Made by a program: the position numbers and the translations under genes | Source: Bryobacterales bacterium | GTDB lineage: Bacteria > Acidobacteriota > Terriglobia > Bryobacterales > Bryobacteraceae | Reading direction: 5' to 3' | NCBI GenBank assembly: GCA_003167255.1 | Contig: PMTR01000044.1 | Coordinates: 19,635 to 83,634, forward strand | Length of the DNA: 64,000 bases | Shown: piece after piece, positions 8,595 through 17,167 of the stretch | Layout: each line of letters opens with the position of its first letter | Position numbering within the stretch: the stretch's first letter is position 1 | Notes under the pieces: generated by a model | Told to the model about the DNA's origin: nothing | The model's input: only the letters and a program-made list of their open reading frames with translations | Database searches by the model: none

Positions 8595-8850
8595 ACGCGA
8601 GGCCGTCTTTCAGCGCGAGTTCCTGGAGGATCTCCGGTTCTGGGGGGCCACCGAACGGAGCGTCGCGCTTCGCGTCCTGGATCTGGTAGAGGCGGTGGTC
8701 CGCGGTCCTTTTCAGGGGATCGGCAAGCCGGAGCCGCTCAAGCACAGCTTGGCGGGATGCTGGTCGAGGCGGATCACCCAGGGGCATCGGATGGTTTACC
8801 GCGTCGCCGGGTCACGGATTGACTTCCTGATGGCGCGATATCACTATTGA
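8578..8850 (+). CDS. yoeB: YoeB-family toxin (ribosome-dependent mRNA interferase)
   Basis: 90 residues. YoeB cleaves mRNA at the ribosomal A site when freed from YefM. Nearly all landmarks of the family are present: GIGKPEPLKHSLAGCWSRRI, GHRMVYRV and the C-terminal ARYHY. These contain the expected catalytic Glu, Arg, His and Tyr residues, so the toxin looks intact. The start is a TTG (8578) inside the antitoxin gene, consistent with translational coupling. The N terminus is about 7 residues longer than in the E. coli protein, so a slightly later start is possible. Confidence 0.93.
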   Translation: MRPAAEREAVFQREFLEDLRFWGATERSVALRVLDLVEAVVRGPFQGIGKPEPLKHSLAGCWSRRITQGHRMVYRVAGSRIDFLMARYHY

Positions 8851-8893
8851 GGGACCCGCCTGTGGTATTCCTTAAAGGCGAATGGAGGGGACG

Positions 8894-9265
8894 ATGCTGG
8901 CGAAAGGCAAAATGGCCGGGTTTGTGATCACGAAAGACTACGACCGGTCGAGGGCGTTTTATGAGGGCAAGCTAGGGTTTGAGTTTGTCAGTTTGGACCA
9001 GTTTGCGTTGGTGGTGAAAGTCGGCGGCCACCACATCCGGATTTCCAAAGCTCCGAATTTTACGCCGTTGCAGAGCACTGTGCTGGGCTGGGAAGTGGGA
9101 GATGTCGAGGCGGTGGTCGCGTGGCTCGCGGAGCGAGGCGTGGCCACCGAGAAGTATCCTTTCGTGCAGGACAAAGACCGCGGAATCTGGACCACGCCCG
9201 ACGGCAACAAAGTGGCCTGGTTCAAAGATCCGGATGGCAATGTGCTGTCGGTCAGCCAGCATTAG
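8894..9265 (+). CDS. VOC-superfamily (glyoxalase/bleomycin-resistance-like) protein
   Basis: 123 residues, one pair of beta-alpha-beta-beta-beta modules typical of the vicinal-oxygen-chelate fold: FVITKDYDRSRAFYEGKLGFEFV at the N terminus and a closing WTTPDGNKVAWFKDPDGNVLSV. These small proteins include glyoxalases, dioxygenases and drug-binding proteins, so the substrate cannot be named. GGAGGGG positions translation at the ATG at 8894 rather than at 8882. It stands alone, downstream of yefM-yoeB and upstream of a repeat cluster. Confidence 0.82.
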   Translation: MLAKGKMAGFVITKDYDRSRAFYEGKLGFEFVSLDQFALVVKVGGHHIRISKAPNFTPLQSTVLGWEVGDVEAVVAWLAERGVATEKYPFVQDKDRGIWTTPDGNKVAWFKDPDGNVLSVSQH

Positions 9266-9279
9266 CAGGCGGCCTTCTA

Positions 9280-9402
9280 AGTGGGGCGGGCAATTTTGCC
9301 CGCAGCCGTCTTTAGGCGGCCACCCTGGCTCGGCGAGAATCCCGGCGGGCCGGCTGCGCCGGCTGAAGCCGGCTGCGGCCAGAATTGGCCGCCCCACTTG
9401 AG
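9280..9402. repeat. Double GTGGGGC-type repeat in inverted orientation
   Basis: One copy (GTGGGGCGGGCAATTTTGCC) starts at about 9282. An inverted copy (GGCCAGAATTGGCCGCCCCAC) ends at about 9400, with GC-rich short inverted repeats (CCGGCTGCGCCGGCTGAAGCCGG) between. The pair could fold into one long hairpin between the convergent VOC and thioredoxin genes. Confidence 0.7.
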
Positions 9403-10422
9403 CTATTCCAGCCCCGCGCTCTTGAACATTGCCAGAAACTGGGATTCCGTCCGCATGTCGATGGATTGGGCCACCAGGCGGCCCTGGCGATCGAATAAAA
9501 AGCTCTTCGGGATGCCTTCCACGTAGAACGCGGTGTTGGTCTTGCGGTCCGGGTCCAGCAGGACCGGGAACGTGTAGCTCTGTTTGGTCAGAAAGCCTTC
9601 CACGGTTTCGCGCTTCTCGTCGGAAACCGCCAGAACGATGAGGCCCTTCTTCTCGAAACGCTCGTAGAGCATTTGCATGTCGGGCATTTCTTTGCGGCAG
9701 GGTGGGCACCAGGTGGCCCAGAAGTTCAGCAGAACCACGTGGCCGCGCAGAGCGTCCAGGTTGTAGATTTTGCCGTCGAGCGCGGTGAGCGTGAAGCCGG
9801 TCTCCTGGAGCACCTGGTCCCGCAGTTCGAGCACGGCGGTGGCGGCGTCCAGAGCCGGGTCGGCGGGCGGCGGGGTGACGTGTTCGTAACGGATCAGCTT
9901 CGCGAGCTCAACATAATTGCCGGCGGCGCCTTCGGTTTCGTGAAGGGCCTGGACCAGCGCGGCGGCCACGCCGTTCAACGCTTCTTTGCCCAGATCGCCT
10001 TCGGTGGCGAGGCTTGAAAGGCTGGAAGCCAGGTTGAGTTTTTCGCGGCCGGCGGGCAGCGCGCGAATGTCGGCAACCAGCTTGATGACCACTTTGCCGC
10101 GCTCGGCGTCGGTCGCAAGCGCCCGAATTTGGCCCATGCTCTTCTGGATGGCTGCGGATTCGGCCGAAAGCGGCGTGCGTGCCGCCGCCGCCCGCGCGGC
10201 AGCCGGAGCGGCGGCCGGATCCGAGAATTGGCTCGCCAGATCGGGATAGCGCTGCTGCAGAGCCTCTGCGGCCAGCTTGCGGAACGCCGGTCTGAGCGAC
10301 TCGGGCGCTTTAGCGAACCGTTGTTCCACCCGGGCGGCGCCTTGTTTTACGGCGTCGGAATCGGCCGCGCAGACCAGGCCGGCGGTCAAAAGGCACGCGT
10401 TCAGCAGACGAAGAGAAAACAT
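9403..10422 (-). CDS. Secreted TlpA/ResA-like thioredoxin-fold protein
   Basis: 339 residues. A signal peptide (residues 1-19, ending VCA-A) precedes an Ala-rich helical region of about 190 residues with no recognised domain. A TlpA-like thioredoxin domain follows from about 205 to 339. The active site is WATWCPPCRKEM (Cys239, Cys242), followed by GLIVLAVSDEKRETV and the cis-Pro loop VEGIPKSFLFDRQG. Such proteins reduce or exchange disulfides in the periplasm, for example in cytochrome c maturation, but no ccm gene is nearby. It is upstream of nothing obvious on this strand, and its stop lies against a repeat. Confidence 0.85.
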   Translation of the reverse strand: MFSLRLLNACLLTAGLVCAADSDAVKQGAARVEQRFAKAPESLRPAFRKLAAEALQQRYPDLASQFSDPAAAPAAARAAAARTPLSAESAAIQKSMGQIRALATDAERGKVVIKLVADIRALPAGREKLNLASSLSSLATEGDLGKEALNGVAAALVQALHETEGAAGNYVELAKLIRYEHVTPPPADPALDAATAVLELRDQVLQETGFTLTALDGKIYNLDALRGHVVLLNFWATWCPPCRKEMPDMQMLYERFEKKGLIVLAVSDEKRETVEGFLTKQSYTFPVLLDPDRKTNTAFYVEGIPKSFLFDRQGRLVAQSIDMRTESQFLAMFKSAGLE

Positions 10423-10450
10423 GGGGGACTCCTGGTACGGACTATAGCAA

Positions 10451-10951
10451 CTACCGGCCGGTGGGGTCCGGCGGGTTGTTGTTGCCGCCTTCCGCCGTCT
10501 TGGTGGAACTGCTATCGTGCCTCGGGCCGAGCCCCAGGGCGATCAGCGAAAGGGAATTGATCTTACCGTTGGAGTCGATGTTTTGCTCGGATTGGAACTT
10601 CTTAAGGGCGTCGGCGGAGGCCTGGTCCCAGGCGCCCGTGGCGGCATCCGCCGGCAGGTACCCTTTGGCTACCAGGGCGTTCTGGATTTCCCGGTAGCGG
10701 TCGGAACTGGGGGTGGCTTGCCGGTTGCGCCAGGTGGTGCGTTTGACCGGAACTTTCTTGGCGGATTTCTTGGTGGCAGCCGTTTGGACCACGGCTCCTG
10801 TCTTTGCTTGCGCCGCTGGTTTCCTGGCGGCGGACTTCACGGCCGCTTTCTTTACCGGTGCCTTCTTTTTCGCCGCGGATGCAGGCGGCTGGAAGCCCCA
10901 GGCCAGTGCCGCCATCGACAAGGCGGCTGCGCAGGTCAGAATTGTCCGCAT
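10451..10951 (-). CDS. Exported Lys/Ala-rich protein with peptidoglycan-binding domain
   Basis: 166 residues. Signal peptide (1-26) ending SAAK. Then come about 45 residues of Lys/Ala/Pro-rich linker (KKKAPVKKAAVKSAARK), reminiscent of histone-H1-like tails. The C-terminal part is a PG_binding_1-type repeat: RYREIQNALVAKGYL, TGAWDQASADALKKFQSEQN and INSLSLIALGLG. This domain usually binds cell-wall peptidoglycan. The basic linker may cross the wall or bind anionic polymers; that is a guess. The gene ends 28 bp upstream of the thioredoxin-like gene on the same strand and may be co-transcribed. Confidence 0.8.
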   Translation of the reverse strand: MRTILTCAAALSMAALAWGFQPPASAAKKKAPVKKAAVKSAARKPAAQAKTGAVVQTAATKKSAKKVPVKRTTWRNRQATPSSDRYREIQNALVAKGYLPADAATGAWDQASADALKKFQSEQNIDSNGKINSLSLIALGLGPRHDSSSTKTAEGGNNNPPDPTGR

Positions 10952-11015
10952 CTTCAGTGGACTAGTGTAACAGGGGTTCAGGGTCGGAGGGGTGGGGGTG
11001 CCCTGGGGACGGCTC

Positions 11016-11076
11016 GCAAAACGGGGACTGCTACCAATTCCCGCCTTTGGAATTGGATAGCTGTCCCCGTCTTGCC
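11016..11076. repeat. TACCAATTCC-type dispersed stem-loop repeat, copy 1
   Basis: The element contains GGGGACTGCTACCAATTCC, a CGCCTTT loop and GGAATTGGATAGCTGTCCCC. It can fold into a stem of about 20 bp. Copies of the same length occur at 16402-16461 (same orientation) and 47437-47499 (inverted). It lies between htrA and the peptidoglycan-binding gene. Confidence 0.85.
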
Positions 11077-11102
11077 TGGCAGGACCCGGTTCGCGGAGCC
11101 GG

Positions 11103-12716
11103 TTAGCGCATCTGGTTGGGAAGAGTTCCGGGCAGGAAGACCAAAGCCCACTCGTTGCGTCTGGGGTCGTGCCGCGTCACCCGGAACATCACCGGGTCGC
11201 CCGGCTTCAAGGTGGCTTGGACCTTCTTGATATCCTCCACCGAATTGACCGGATGGCGGTTGATTTCCAGAATCAGGTCGCCACGAACCAGGCCGACGTC
11301 TTCGGCGAAAGAGCCCTGTTCGACCTCGGAGACCATCACGCCGCCCTTTTCCTTGATTCCCTGGGTCTCGCGCTGGCGGTCGGTCAGCGGGTTGATAGTC
11401 ATGCCGAAGCTGACGGTGGTGCCTTCACTCTGGCTGGGAGCTTCCTGACGTCCGCCGCCAAACTCCTCGGGGAAGATCTGAGCCAGGTTCCCCACCACAA
11501 CCTTGAAGTTTTCGCGTTTGCCGTCGCGTAGCACGCCGATATCCAGGCTGCTGCCGACGGGCGTGGCGGTGACGATGCCAATCAACTGGTCGCCGTCGTG
11601 AATCGTTTGACCGTTGATGGATACAATGACGTCTGCCTGCTTGATGCCGGCCTTTTCCGAAGGACCACCGGCGGCCAGGGAGCCGACGAACACGCCTTCA
11701 CTGGCGCCGCTCACTTTGAGGGCCGCGGCGGTCCGGGGATCGTCCGATTTGCTGAACGAGATGCCGATTGAACCGCGCGTCACCTTACCGGTCTTGATGA
11801 TGTCGTTGTAGACCCCCGCGGCCGTATTAATGGGAAGCGCGAATCCGATGCCTTCATAGCCGCCGGAACGCGACGCGATGGCCGTGTTGATGCCGATCAC
11901 TTCGCCGCGCATGTTGAGCAGCGGACCGCCCGAATTGCCCGGGTTGATGGCTGCGTCGGTCTGTAGGAAATGCTGGAACTGCATCCGGGTGTCGCTATCC
12001 ATTACGCGTCCCTTGGCGCTGATGATGCCGGCCGTGACGGTTGTGTCGAAACCGAACGGGGAACCGATGGCCATGGCCCAATCGCCCACCTGGACGGCGT
12101 CGGAGTTGCCGATTTTGACCGGCGCAAGGTTGTGCTTGCCCTCCACGCGAATCACCGCCAGATCCGTGGGTGCATCCACGCCGATCACACGGGCGTCATA
12201 CTTCTCCGGGTCGCCGGGGAATTTCACTTTGATCTTGTCGGCCTTGTCCACCACGTGATTGTTCGTCAGGATGTAGCCGGCCGCGTCCACCACCACGCCG
12301 GAGCCCAGCGCTTCGCCTCCGCGGCTGTTGGGCATCTCCGGGACGCCATTGCCAAACGGATTGCCGCCGAAGAAGTGGTTGAAGAAATCGTTCATGCCAT
12401 TGTCGTCGCCCTGAGCGCCGTCGTCCGGCGTCGTCGGGCGGCGCCCCGTCCGGGTCCGCGTGGGCTGTGGTTTGTACATGACCGAGACGTTCACAACCGA
12501 GGGCGCCACCTGCTTGGCAATCTGGCTGAAGGTGTTTGACAGCTCCACCGGGCTGGGAATCACCAGCGGTGTCGCGCCGGGGGCCTGACCGTTGTCTTTG
12601 GCCGCCTTCACGCCCGAATTGATGAGCGTGCCCAGGACGATGCCGAACGACAACGTAAACAGCATCACCGTAAACGAAAGCAACTTCTGCGTGCGTAACT
12701 TGTCAAAGAAACTCAT
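11103..12716 (-). CDS. htrA: HtrA/DegP-type periplasmic serine protease with two PDZ domains
   Basis: 537 residues. A membrane-anchoring N-terminal helix (residues 12-35) is followed by a trypsin-like domain with catalytic triad His154 (TNNHVVD), Asp185 (PTDLAVI) and Ser262 (NPGNSGGP). PDZ1 lies at about 305-405 and PDZ2 at about 435-530. A Gly/Asp/Asn-rich loop (about 88-125) replaces the LA loop. These proteases degrade or chaperone misfolded envelope proteins. The DMT gene ends 10 bp upstream, so htrA may be the last gene of that operon. No sigma-E-like site was recognised. Confidence 0.95.
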   Translation of the reverse strand: MSFFDKLRTQKLLSFTVMLFTLSFGIVLGTLINSGVKAAKDNGQAPGATPLVIPSPVELSNTFSQIAKQVAPSVVNVSVMYKPQPTRTRTGRRPTTPDDGAQGDDNGMNDFFNHFFGGNPFGNGVPEMPNSRGGEALGSGVVVDAAGYILTNNHVVDKADKIKVKFPGDPEKYDARVIGVDAPTDLAVIRVEGKHNLAPVKIGNSDAVQVGDWAMAIGSPFGFDTTVTAGIISAKGRVMDSDTRMQFQHFLQTDAAINPGNSGGPLLNMRGEVIGINTAIASRSGGYEGIGFALPINTAAGVYNDIIKTGKVTRGSIGISFSKSDDPRTAAALKVSGASEGVFVGSLAAGGPSEKAGIKQADVIVSINGQTIHDGDQLIGIVTATPVGSSLDIGVLRDGKRENFKVVVGNLAQIFPEEFGGGRQEAPSQSEGTTVSFGMTINPLTDRQRETQGIKEKGGVMVSEVEQGSFAEDVGLVRGDLILEINRHPVNSVEDIKKVQATLKPGDPVMFRVTRHDPRRNEWALVFLPGTLPNQMR

Positions 12717-12726
12717 GGGATATTAC

Positions 12727-13632
12727 CTATTCCTCTGCTATTGATAATGGATGCCGCCGCGGATTCAGCGGTTTCACTTCCACCAGCACAACCCCGCCCA
12801 GAATGAGAGCCGCGCCCGCGGCGGCGCGCCCTGACAGGCCCTCACCTGCAATGCAATACGACGTAATCCAGGCCACCACCGGTTCCAGCATGTAGATCAG
12901 AGCCGTCCGTGTCGAACCGGTGTACTGCTGAGCCCACGCCTGAATCGTAAAGGCCAACGCAGTAGCCAGCAATCCTGTTATCAGTATGGCCCAGACCACC
13001 GCCGGACGCCACTCCACCCGCGGGGATTCCACCCACCAGAAGAGTGACAACGATAACAACGCGGCGACCCCAACTTGCGCGACCGATAGTAGTTCGAAGC
13101 TCATGTGCCCGGTGAAGTGGCCCAGCGTCACGATGTACGCGGCGAACCCAAAGGCGCACAAAAGCGTCAACAGATCGCCCAGGCTCATGGAACCGGCCGC
13201 TCCTTTGAGCGTCATCAGGCCAAGCCCGGCGGTGGCCACTACCACCCCAGCCACCTCGGAAATCTGGGGTCTAACCCTATAGACGAGGGCCGCCAGCAAA
13301 GGTACCGCAATAGACGTTAATCCCGTAAGAAACGCGGAGCGGGGCGCCGTGGTGAGACGCAACCCTAGAGTTTGTAAAAGATAACCGGAGAAGAGGAAGA
13401 CGCCGGCGAGAGCCCCGGCCCCCACCGCACGCCACGATCGCCGGCCTTCCCCGGTCGGCCACGCCACTCCGCGGAACATCGCCAGCAGGGCCAGCGTGGC
13501 CAGCGAAAAGCGCAGCGCCAGGAAAAGCAGCGGGGAGACGTGGAGCAGCGCGGATTTCACCAGGACGAAGGTGGCCCCCCAGACGATCGTGTTCAAAACC
13601 AGGGCGGCTTCGGCGGCCCGGCGGCGGTTCAC
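12727..13632 (-). CDS. DMT-superfamily (EamA) exporter
   Basis: 301 residues with about ten hydrophobic helices arranged as two EamA repeats: first ALVLNTIVWGATFVLVKSALL, second beginning near LGDLLTLLCAFGFAAYIV. Proteins of this group export amino acids or other metabolites; the substrate is unknown. The start is the GTG at 13632, which overlaps the stop of the upstream M20 peptidase (GTGA), giving translational coupling. A peptidase-exporter pair would be consistent with removing excess amino acids, but this is speculative. Confidence 0.85.
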   Translation of the reverse strand: MNRRRAAEAALVLNTIVWGATFVLVKSALLHVSPLLFLALRFSLATLALLAMFRGVAWPTGEGRRSWRAVGAGALAGVFLFSGYLLQTLGLRLTTAPRSAFLTGLTSIAVPLLAALVYRVRPQISEVAGVVVATAGLGLMTLKGAAGSMSLGDLLTLLCAFGFAAYIVTLGHFTGHMSFELLSVAQVGVAALLSLSLFWWVESPRVEWRPAVVWAILITGLLATALAFTIQAWAQQYTGSTRTALIYMLEPVVAWITSYCIAGEGLSGRAAAGAALILGGVVLVEVKPLNPRRHPLSIAEE

Positions 13633-14867
13633 TTGCCGGTCCCGGAGTCTGCCGTGGCGTCGGCCGGGCTGCTGCGCAGCAACAGCAGAAGCGTCAGGAA
13701 GATCCGCTTCAGGCCCAGATCCCGGCCTTCCGGGCGAAACCATTCTTGCGTGGTGTGGGCGCCGCCGCCGATGCCCCCCGCCCCGATCGCGATCGCCGGA
13801 ATTCCCAGCGAAAGCGGAATGTTGGCGTCCGTCGAGGAACAATCCAGATGGGAGCGGACGCCCAGGTGGGCATCCACCGCCCGCACGTATTGCAGAATGG
13901 CCGAGTCTTCCGGAAGCGCCGCGGCGGGCCGCGATCCAATCTCCTTGAGCTTGCTCGTCACTTTACCGCCGGTGGCACGCTGGTTTTCCAGATCGCGCGC
14001 GCGATCCACCGCGGCAGCCAGCAGATCCACCAGTTCGTCCATCTTCTCGTTGCTCTCGGAACGGATGTCGACTTTGGCGCGCGCCAGTTGCGGGATGGCG
14101 TTCACGCTGGAGCCGCCCTCGATGAGTCCCACGTTAACCGCGGATTTCGGCGTCCCTTCAATCCGCGTTTCGGCGAAGAAGGCTACCGCCCGGCACAGCG
14201 CATGCAGCGGATTGCCGACGCCAAAATCGCTCCAGCTATGGCCGCCGGGTCCGCTGAAGGCGATTTCGAAACGGCGGCTGCCCAGGGCGCGCGTCGTAAT
14301 GTGGTCGGTATTGGCGCCGTCCACCACCACGAAGGCCTCGATCGGGCGGCCGAGTGGCGGCTGTTTACAAAGCTGGCGCATTCCCAGCAGGTTGCCTTCG
14401 CCCTCTTCGCCCACATTGGCCACCAGCAGCAGGTTGCCGGAAAGCCCGGGAATGCGGGCACCGTTTTTCCAGACGCGCGCCACCGCCAGCAGCGCCGCCA
14501 GGCCGGCGCCGTTGTCGGAGACGCCCGGTCCGCAGAAGCGGCCGTCGGCATCCACGTAGATGTCTTCCTTGCTGCGCGGCGCGATCACCGTGTCGAGGTG
14601 CGCGCTCAGAGCCACGTAGGGGCCTTCCCCCTGGGCCGCGATCACGTTGCCCGTACGGTCGATGGACGTATTCCACCCGAGGGACCGCAACTGCTCCTGG
14701 AACCACGCGGCGCGGTCCTGTTCCAGGAAAGTGGGGGCGGGGACGCGGCAGAGCTGCAGGTGGATTTCGTTGATCCACTGCTTCTCGCGAGTGAACCACT
14801 GCAAGCATTCGCGAACGCCGCGGTCGCCGGCGAGTTCACTAATGTTGATTCCGGCGGCTGCGGGCAT
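13629..14867 (-). CDS. M20-family metallopeptidase/deacylase
   Basis: 412 residues. Zinc-ligand motifs in order: ALSAHLDTV, GVSDNGAGLAAL, NVGEEGEGN (catalytic Glu and ligand) and a lid domain containing FSGPGGHSWSDFG. A late AHTTQEWF carries the last His ligand. The family includes di- and tripeptidases, acetylornithine deacetylase and carboxypeptidase G2. The overall pattern is nearest to tripeptidase T/CPG2-like aminopeptidases. Start ATG 14867 (MPAAAGINI) was chosen over a frame extending through the repeat upstream. It is coupled to the DMT exporter. Confidence 0.88.
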   Translation of the reverse strand: MPAAAGINISELAGDRGVRECLQWFTREKQWINEIHLQLCRVPAPTFLEQDRAAWFQEQLRSLGWNTSIDRTGNVIAAQGEGPYVALSAHLDTVIAPRSKEDIYVDADGRFCGPGVSDNGAGLAALLAVARVWKNGARIPGLSGNLLLVANVGEEGEGNLLGMRQLCKQPPLGRPIEAFVVVDGANTDHITTRALGSRRFEIAFSGPGGHSWSDFGVGNPLHALCRAVAFFAETRIEGTPKSAVNVGLIEGGSSVNAIPQLARAKVDIRSESNEKMDELVDLLAAAVDRARDLENQRATGGKVTSKLKEIGSRPAAALPEDSAILQYVRAVDAHLGVRSHLDCSSTDANIPLSLGIPAIAIGAGGIGGGAHTTQEWFRPEGRDLGLKRIFLTLLLLLRSSPADATADSGTGK

Positions 14868-14929
14868 TCCTGACTTAGTGTAGCAGCGTGGCAGGTGAAA
14901 CCTCCGGCCTGACGCGCCCACCTCCAAAC

Positions 14930-14951
14930 CGAGCCGCGACCGTCAGGGAGC
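14930..14951. repeat. ACGGTCGCGGCTCG dispersed element, intergenic copy 1
   Basis: Reading the minus strand, GCTCCCTGACGGTCGCGG then CTCG. The same element is found at 20469-20490, 59771-59793 (3' end of mrdA) and three times in the RNase E/G gene (57411, 57486, 57561). Here it lies between the M20 peptidase and the MFS gene. Confidence 0.8.
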
Positions 14952-14995
14952 GAATTCCCGCCATTACCAAAACATCACAAGTCCAAAAGTGCGCT

Positions 14996-16333
14996 TCATT
15001 CCGGCAGCGGCTGCCCCTTGGTTTCCGGCGCCCACGGCAGCGCCGCCAGCCCCACCAGAAACACCAGGCACATCGTCACGCCCGCGTACCGCATGGGTTC
15101 GGCATGCGCCGCGAATACCGTGCCGGTGAGGTAGCCAAAACTGATCGGGCCGGCGGCGGCCAGGCCGCGCCCCACGTTGTAACAGAAACTCGTGCCCGTG
15201 GAGCGCAAGCGCGTGGGGAACAACTCCGGCAGGTAAATGGCATAGCCCCCGAATAACATGAGCTGCGAGAAGCCCATCATCGGAACCATCCAGAACATGT
15301 CGGTGATCACCTTCATGTGCCAGAAGGTGTAGGCGGTCGCGAACATGGCCGCGACGAAGCTCACCGCGAAGGCCATCCGGCGGCCCGTGTAGTGCGTGAG
15401 ATAGGTGAATGCGTAGACGCCAAAAAACCCACCCAGGTTCTGGAACATGGAAGTGACGCCGATCCACGTAGTCGTCTTGCCAGCCAGCGCCGCGCCCGTC
15501 AGGCCCTGCGCGCGGAAAGAACTGTCCAATACCTGGCGGAAAAGATCGTAACTGAAATAGCCGATGCCCCACAGCCCCACCACGCCCGCCACCGAAAGCA
15601 GCAGCCCGGCGATGGCGTTGCGGCGCCACCGCGGCACAGAAAACAATTCCTTGTAGGACCCCAGCTTGACTTTTTGCGCGCGCGCTTTCAGCCACTGCTC
15701 GGGTTCTTTGAGCTTCATAAAGACCAGAATGGCCAGCGGCGCCGGTATGGCGCCGGCCAAAAAGAGATAGCGCCATGCCCCCACGATCGCGCCGGATTGT
15801 TCCATCAACCCCAACCCGATTCCGATGAGCGCGGCCAGAATATTGCCAACCGGAGAGAACGCCTGGATCGTGCCCAGCGCGTAGGGCCGCGCGCGCTCGG
15901 GGACCACTTCGGCGACGATCGCCACGCCCACGGCGAATTGCCCGCCCACGCCCAGACCGCACAGGAAGCGGTAGACGTCGAAATCCCAAACGCCCGTGGC
16001 CAGCGTGCTGAGCCCCGTGAAGACGGTATAAGAAAGGATGGCCAGCATCATCGTCTTGACGCGCCCCAGGCGGTCGCCCAGGATGCCGAAGAGAATCCCC
16101 CCGGTAGCCCAGCCGACCAGGAAAACCGACGTCGCGTACCCGCTCTGCTGGGCAACCGCCGCGCTGCTGGCGTGCGCTCCCAGCAGTTCCTGGATGGCCG
16201 GCCGCCGCGCCAGCCCGAAGATTTGCTGCGCCATGCTGTCAAACATCCAGCCGGTGCAGGCCACCCCCAGCACGAACCACTGGTAGCGGTTGAGGTCCCG
16301 GTACCACGCATACTTCGGTTGGGATGGCGGCAT
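14996..16333 (-). CDS. MFS transporter, metabolite:H+ symporter-like
   Basis: 445 residues with about 12 hydrophobic helices. The loop between helices 2 and 3 carries the MFS motif A form GDRLGRVKTM. A PETKGQPLPE end is typical of sugar/metabolite:H+ symporters. An AEVVPERARPYALGTIQ segment after helix 4 and YLPELFPTRLRSTGTSFCYNVGR after helix 10 are hallmark MHS/sugar-porter loops. The substrate is unknown. Start ATG 16333 (MPPSQPKYAW) is preferred, because the longer reading frame begins inside a repeat. Confidence 0.87.
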   Translation of the reverse strand: MPPSQPKYAWYRDLNRYQWFVLGVACTGWMFDSMAQQIFGLARRPAIQELLGAHASSAAVAQQSGYATSVFLVGWATGGILFGILGDRLGRVKTMMLAILSYTVFTGLSTLATGVWDFDVYRFLCGLGVGGQFAVGVAIVAEVVPERARPYALGTIQAFSPVGNILAALIGIGLGLMEQSGAIVGAWRYLFLAGAIPAPLAILVFMKLKEPEQWLKARAQKVKLGSYKELFSVPRWRRNAIAGLLLSVAGVVGLWGIGYFSYDLFRQVLDSSFRAQGLTGAALAGKTTTWIGVTSMFQNLGGFFGVYAFTYLTHYTGRRMAFAVSFVAAMFATAYTFWHMKVITDMFWMVPMMGFSQLMLFGGYAIYLPELFPTRLRSTGTSFCYNVGRGLAAAGPISFGYLTGTVFAAHAEPMRYAGVTMCLVFLVGLAALPWAPETKGQPLPE

Positions 16334-16401
16334 GAACCTGCTATTGTTTCGGAAATGCTCCGATGCCGCAACCCCAAAGAGCACGCCCGCCGCAAAACGC
16401 C

Positions 16402-16461
16402 GCAAAACGGGGACTGCTACCAATTCCCGCTTTTGGAATTGGTAGCTGTACCCGCTTTGCC
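16402..16461. repeat. TACCAATTCC-type dispersed stem-loop repeat, copy 2
   Basis: Nearly identical to the copy at 11016-11076 over about 60 bp (GGGGACTGCTACCAATTCCC, loop, GGAATTGGTAGCTGTACCC). It sits between the divergent MFS gene and the ParD-like antitoxin, directly preceded by a short tandem CGCAAAACG duplication (16391-16410). Confidence 0.85.
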
Positions 16462-16544
16462 CCCGAGCATCTCTTATCTATTGAGAATAGTTAAGAATCG
16501 TGCTAGCCTGCATGGCAGGAGAAACCCAAACGAGGAGGCACCCA

Positions 16545-16814
16545 TTGACAACCGTCACCATCTCCCTGCCCGAATCCCTGAAGGCATTCATCGACCGCCA
16601 ACTGGCCACCAAGGGCTACGGCAATGTGAGCGAGTATTTCCGCTCGCTGTTACGAGCTGCCCAGAAGGGAGAAGAAGACGCCCGGCTGGAGGCGCTGCTG
16701 CTGGAAGGCCTGGGGAGCAGAGCCGACATTCCGTTGATGCCGGAGTTCTGGAAAGACCTCAAAGCCGAAGCGCGTGACATCGCCGCGAAGCACCAGGCAC
16801 GGAAGCGGCCGTGA
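16545..16814 (+). CDS. ParD-family antitoxin, no adjacent ParE
   Basis: 89 residues. Ribbon-helix-helix N terminus (TTVTISLPESLKAFIDRQLATKGYGN) followed by VSEYFRSLLRAAQ matches ParD antitoxins, which repress their promoter and sequester ParE. The start is a TTG at 16545 with GAGGAGG six nt upstream. Only 41 bp separate it from the next gene, which is another antitoxin-like protein. No parE-like frame was seen on either strand, so it is an orphan or may pair with a toxin elsewhere. Confidence 0.8.
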   Translation: MTTVTISLPESLKAFIDRQLATKGYGNVSEYFRSLLRAAQKGEEDARLEALLLEGLGSRADIPLMPEFWKDLKAEARDIAAKHQARKRP

Positions 16815-16855
16815 ATCCGGTGATTCTACCGTGAATTGTTGGAAAGGAGGAAGTG

Positions 16856-17167
16856 ATGCGAGCGACAAAAGGCAGTGAGAACGTTTTCGCCGACTGCGGA
16901 TTTCCGCCCGCCGAAGCGGAAAACCTCCGCATCCGCGCTAAGATGATGATGGCTCTGACCGGCTATATCCAGGAGAGAAGGATCACCCAATCTCGCGCGG
17001 CCAGAATCATGGGTGTATCGCAGCCGCGAATCTCGGATCTGGTACGCGGCAAGATCGGGCTATTCACAATCGACACACTGGTTAACATGGTGACCGCCGC
17101 CGGTCTGAAGGTGGATGTAGACATCACTGCCGGCAGGCCGAAAGCGAAGACCAAGCAGGTTGCATGA
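16856..17167 (+). CDS. HigA-like XRE-family helix-turn-helix protein
   Basis: 103 residues. A helix-turn-helix of the XRE/HigA type covers about residues 37-75 (YIQERRITQSRAARIMGVSQPRISDLVRGK), followed by FTIDTLVNMVTAAGLKVDV. This layout is found in the antitoxins of HigBA-type loci (COG5606 group). AAAGGAGG precedes the ATG at 16856. No HigB toxin gene precedes it; the gene before is ParD-like. Its stop overlaps the start of the large PD40/TPR gene (ATGA), so it might instead act as that gene's regulator. Confidence 0.8.
   Translation: MRATKGSENVFADCGFPPAEAENLRIRAKMMMALTGYIQERRITQSRAARIMGVSQPRISDLVRGKIGLFTIDTLVNMVTAAGLKVDVDITAGRPKAKTKQVA

Noticed and set aside
15317..16777. 486-codon plus-strand frame across the MFS gene and parD
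   Set aside because: It spans an intergenic repeat and the antisense of a clear transporter; not a gene.
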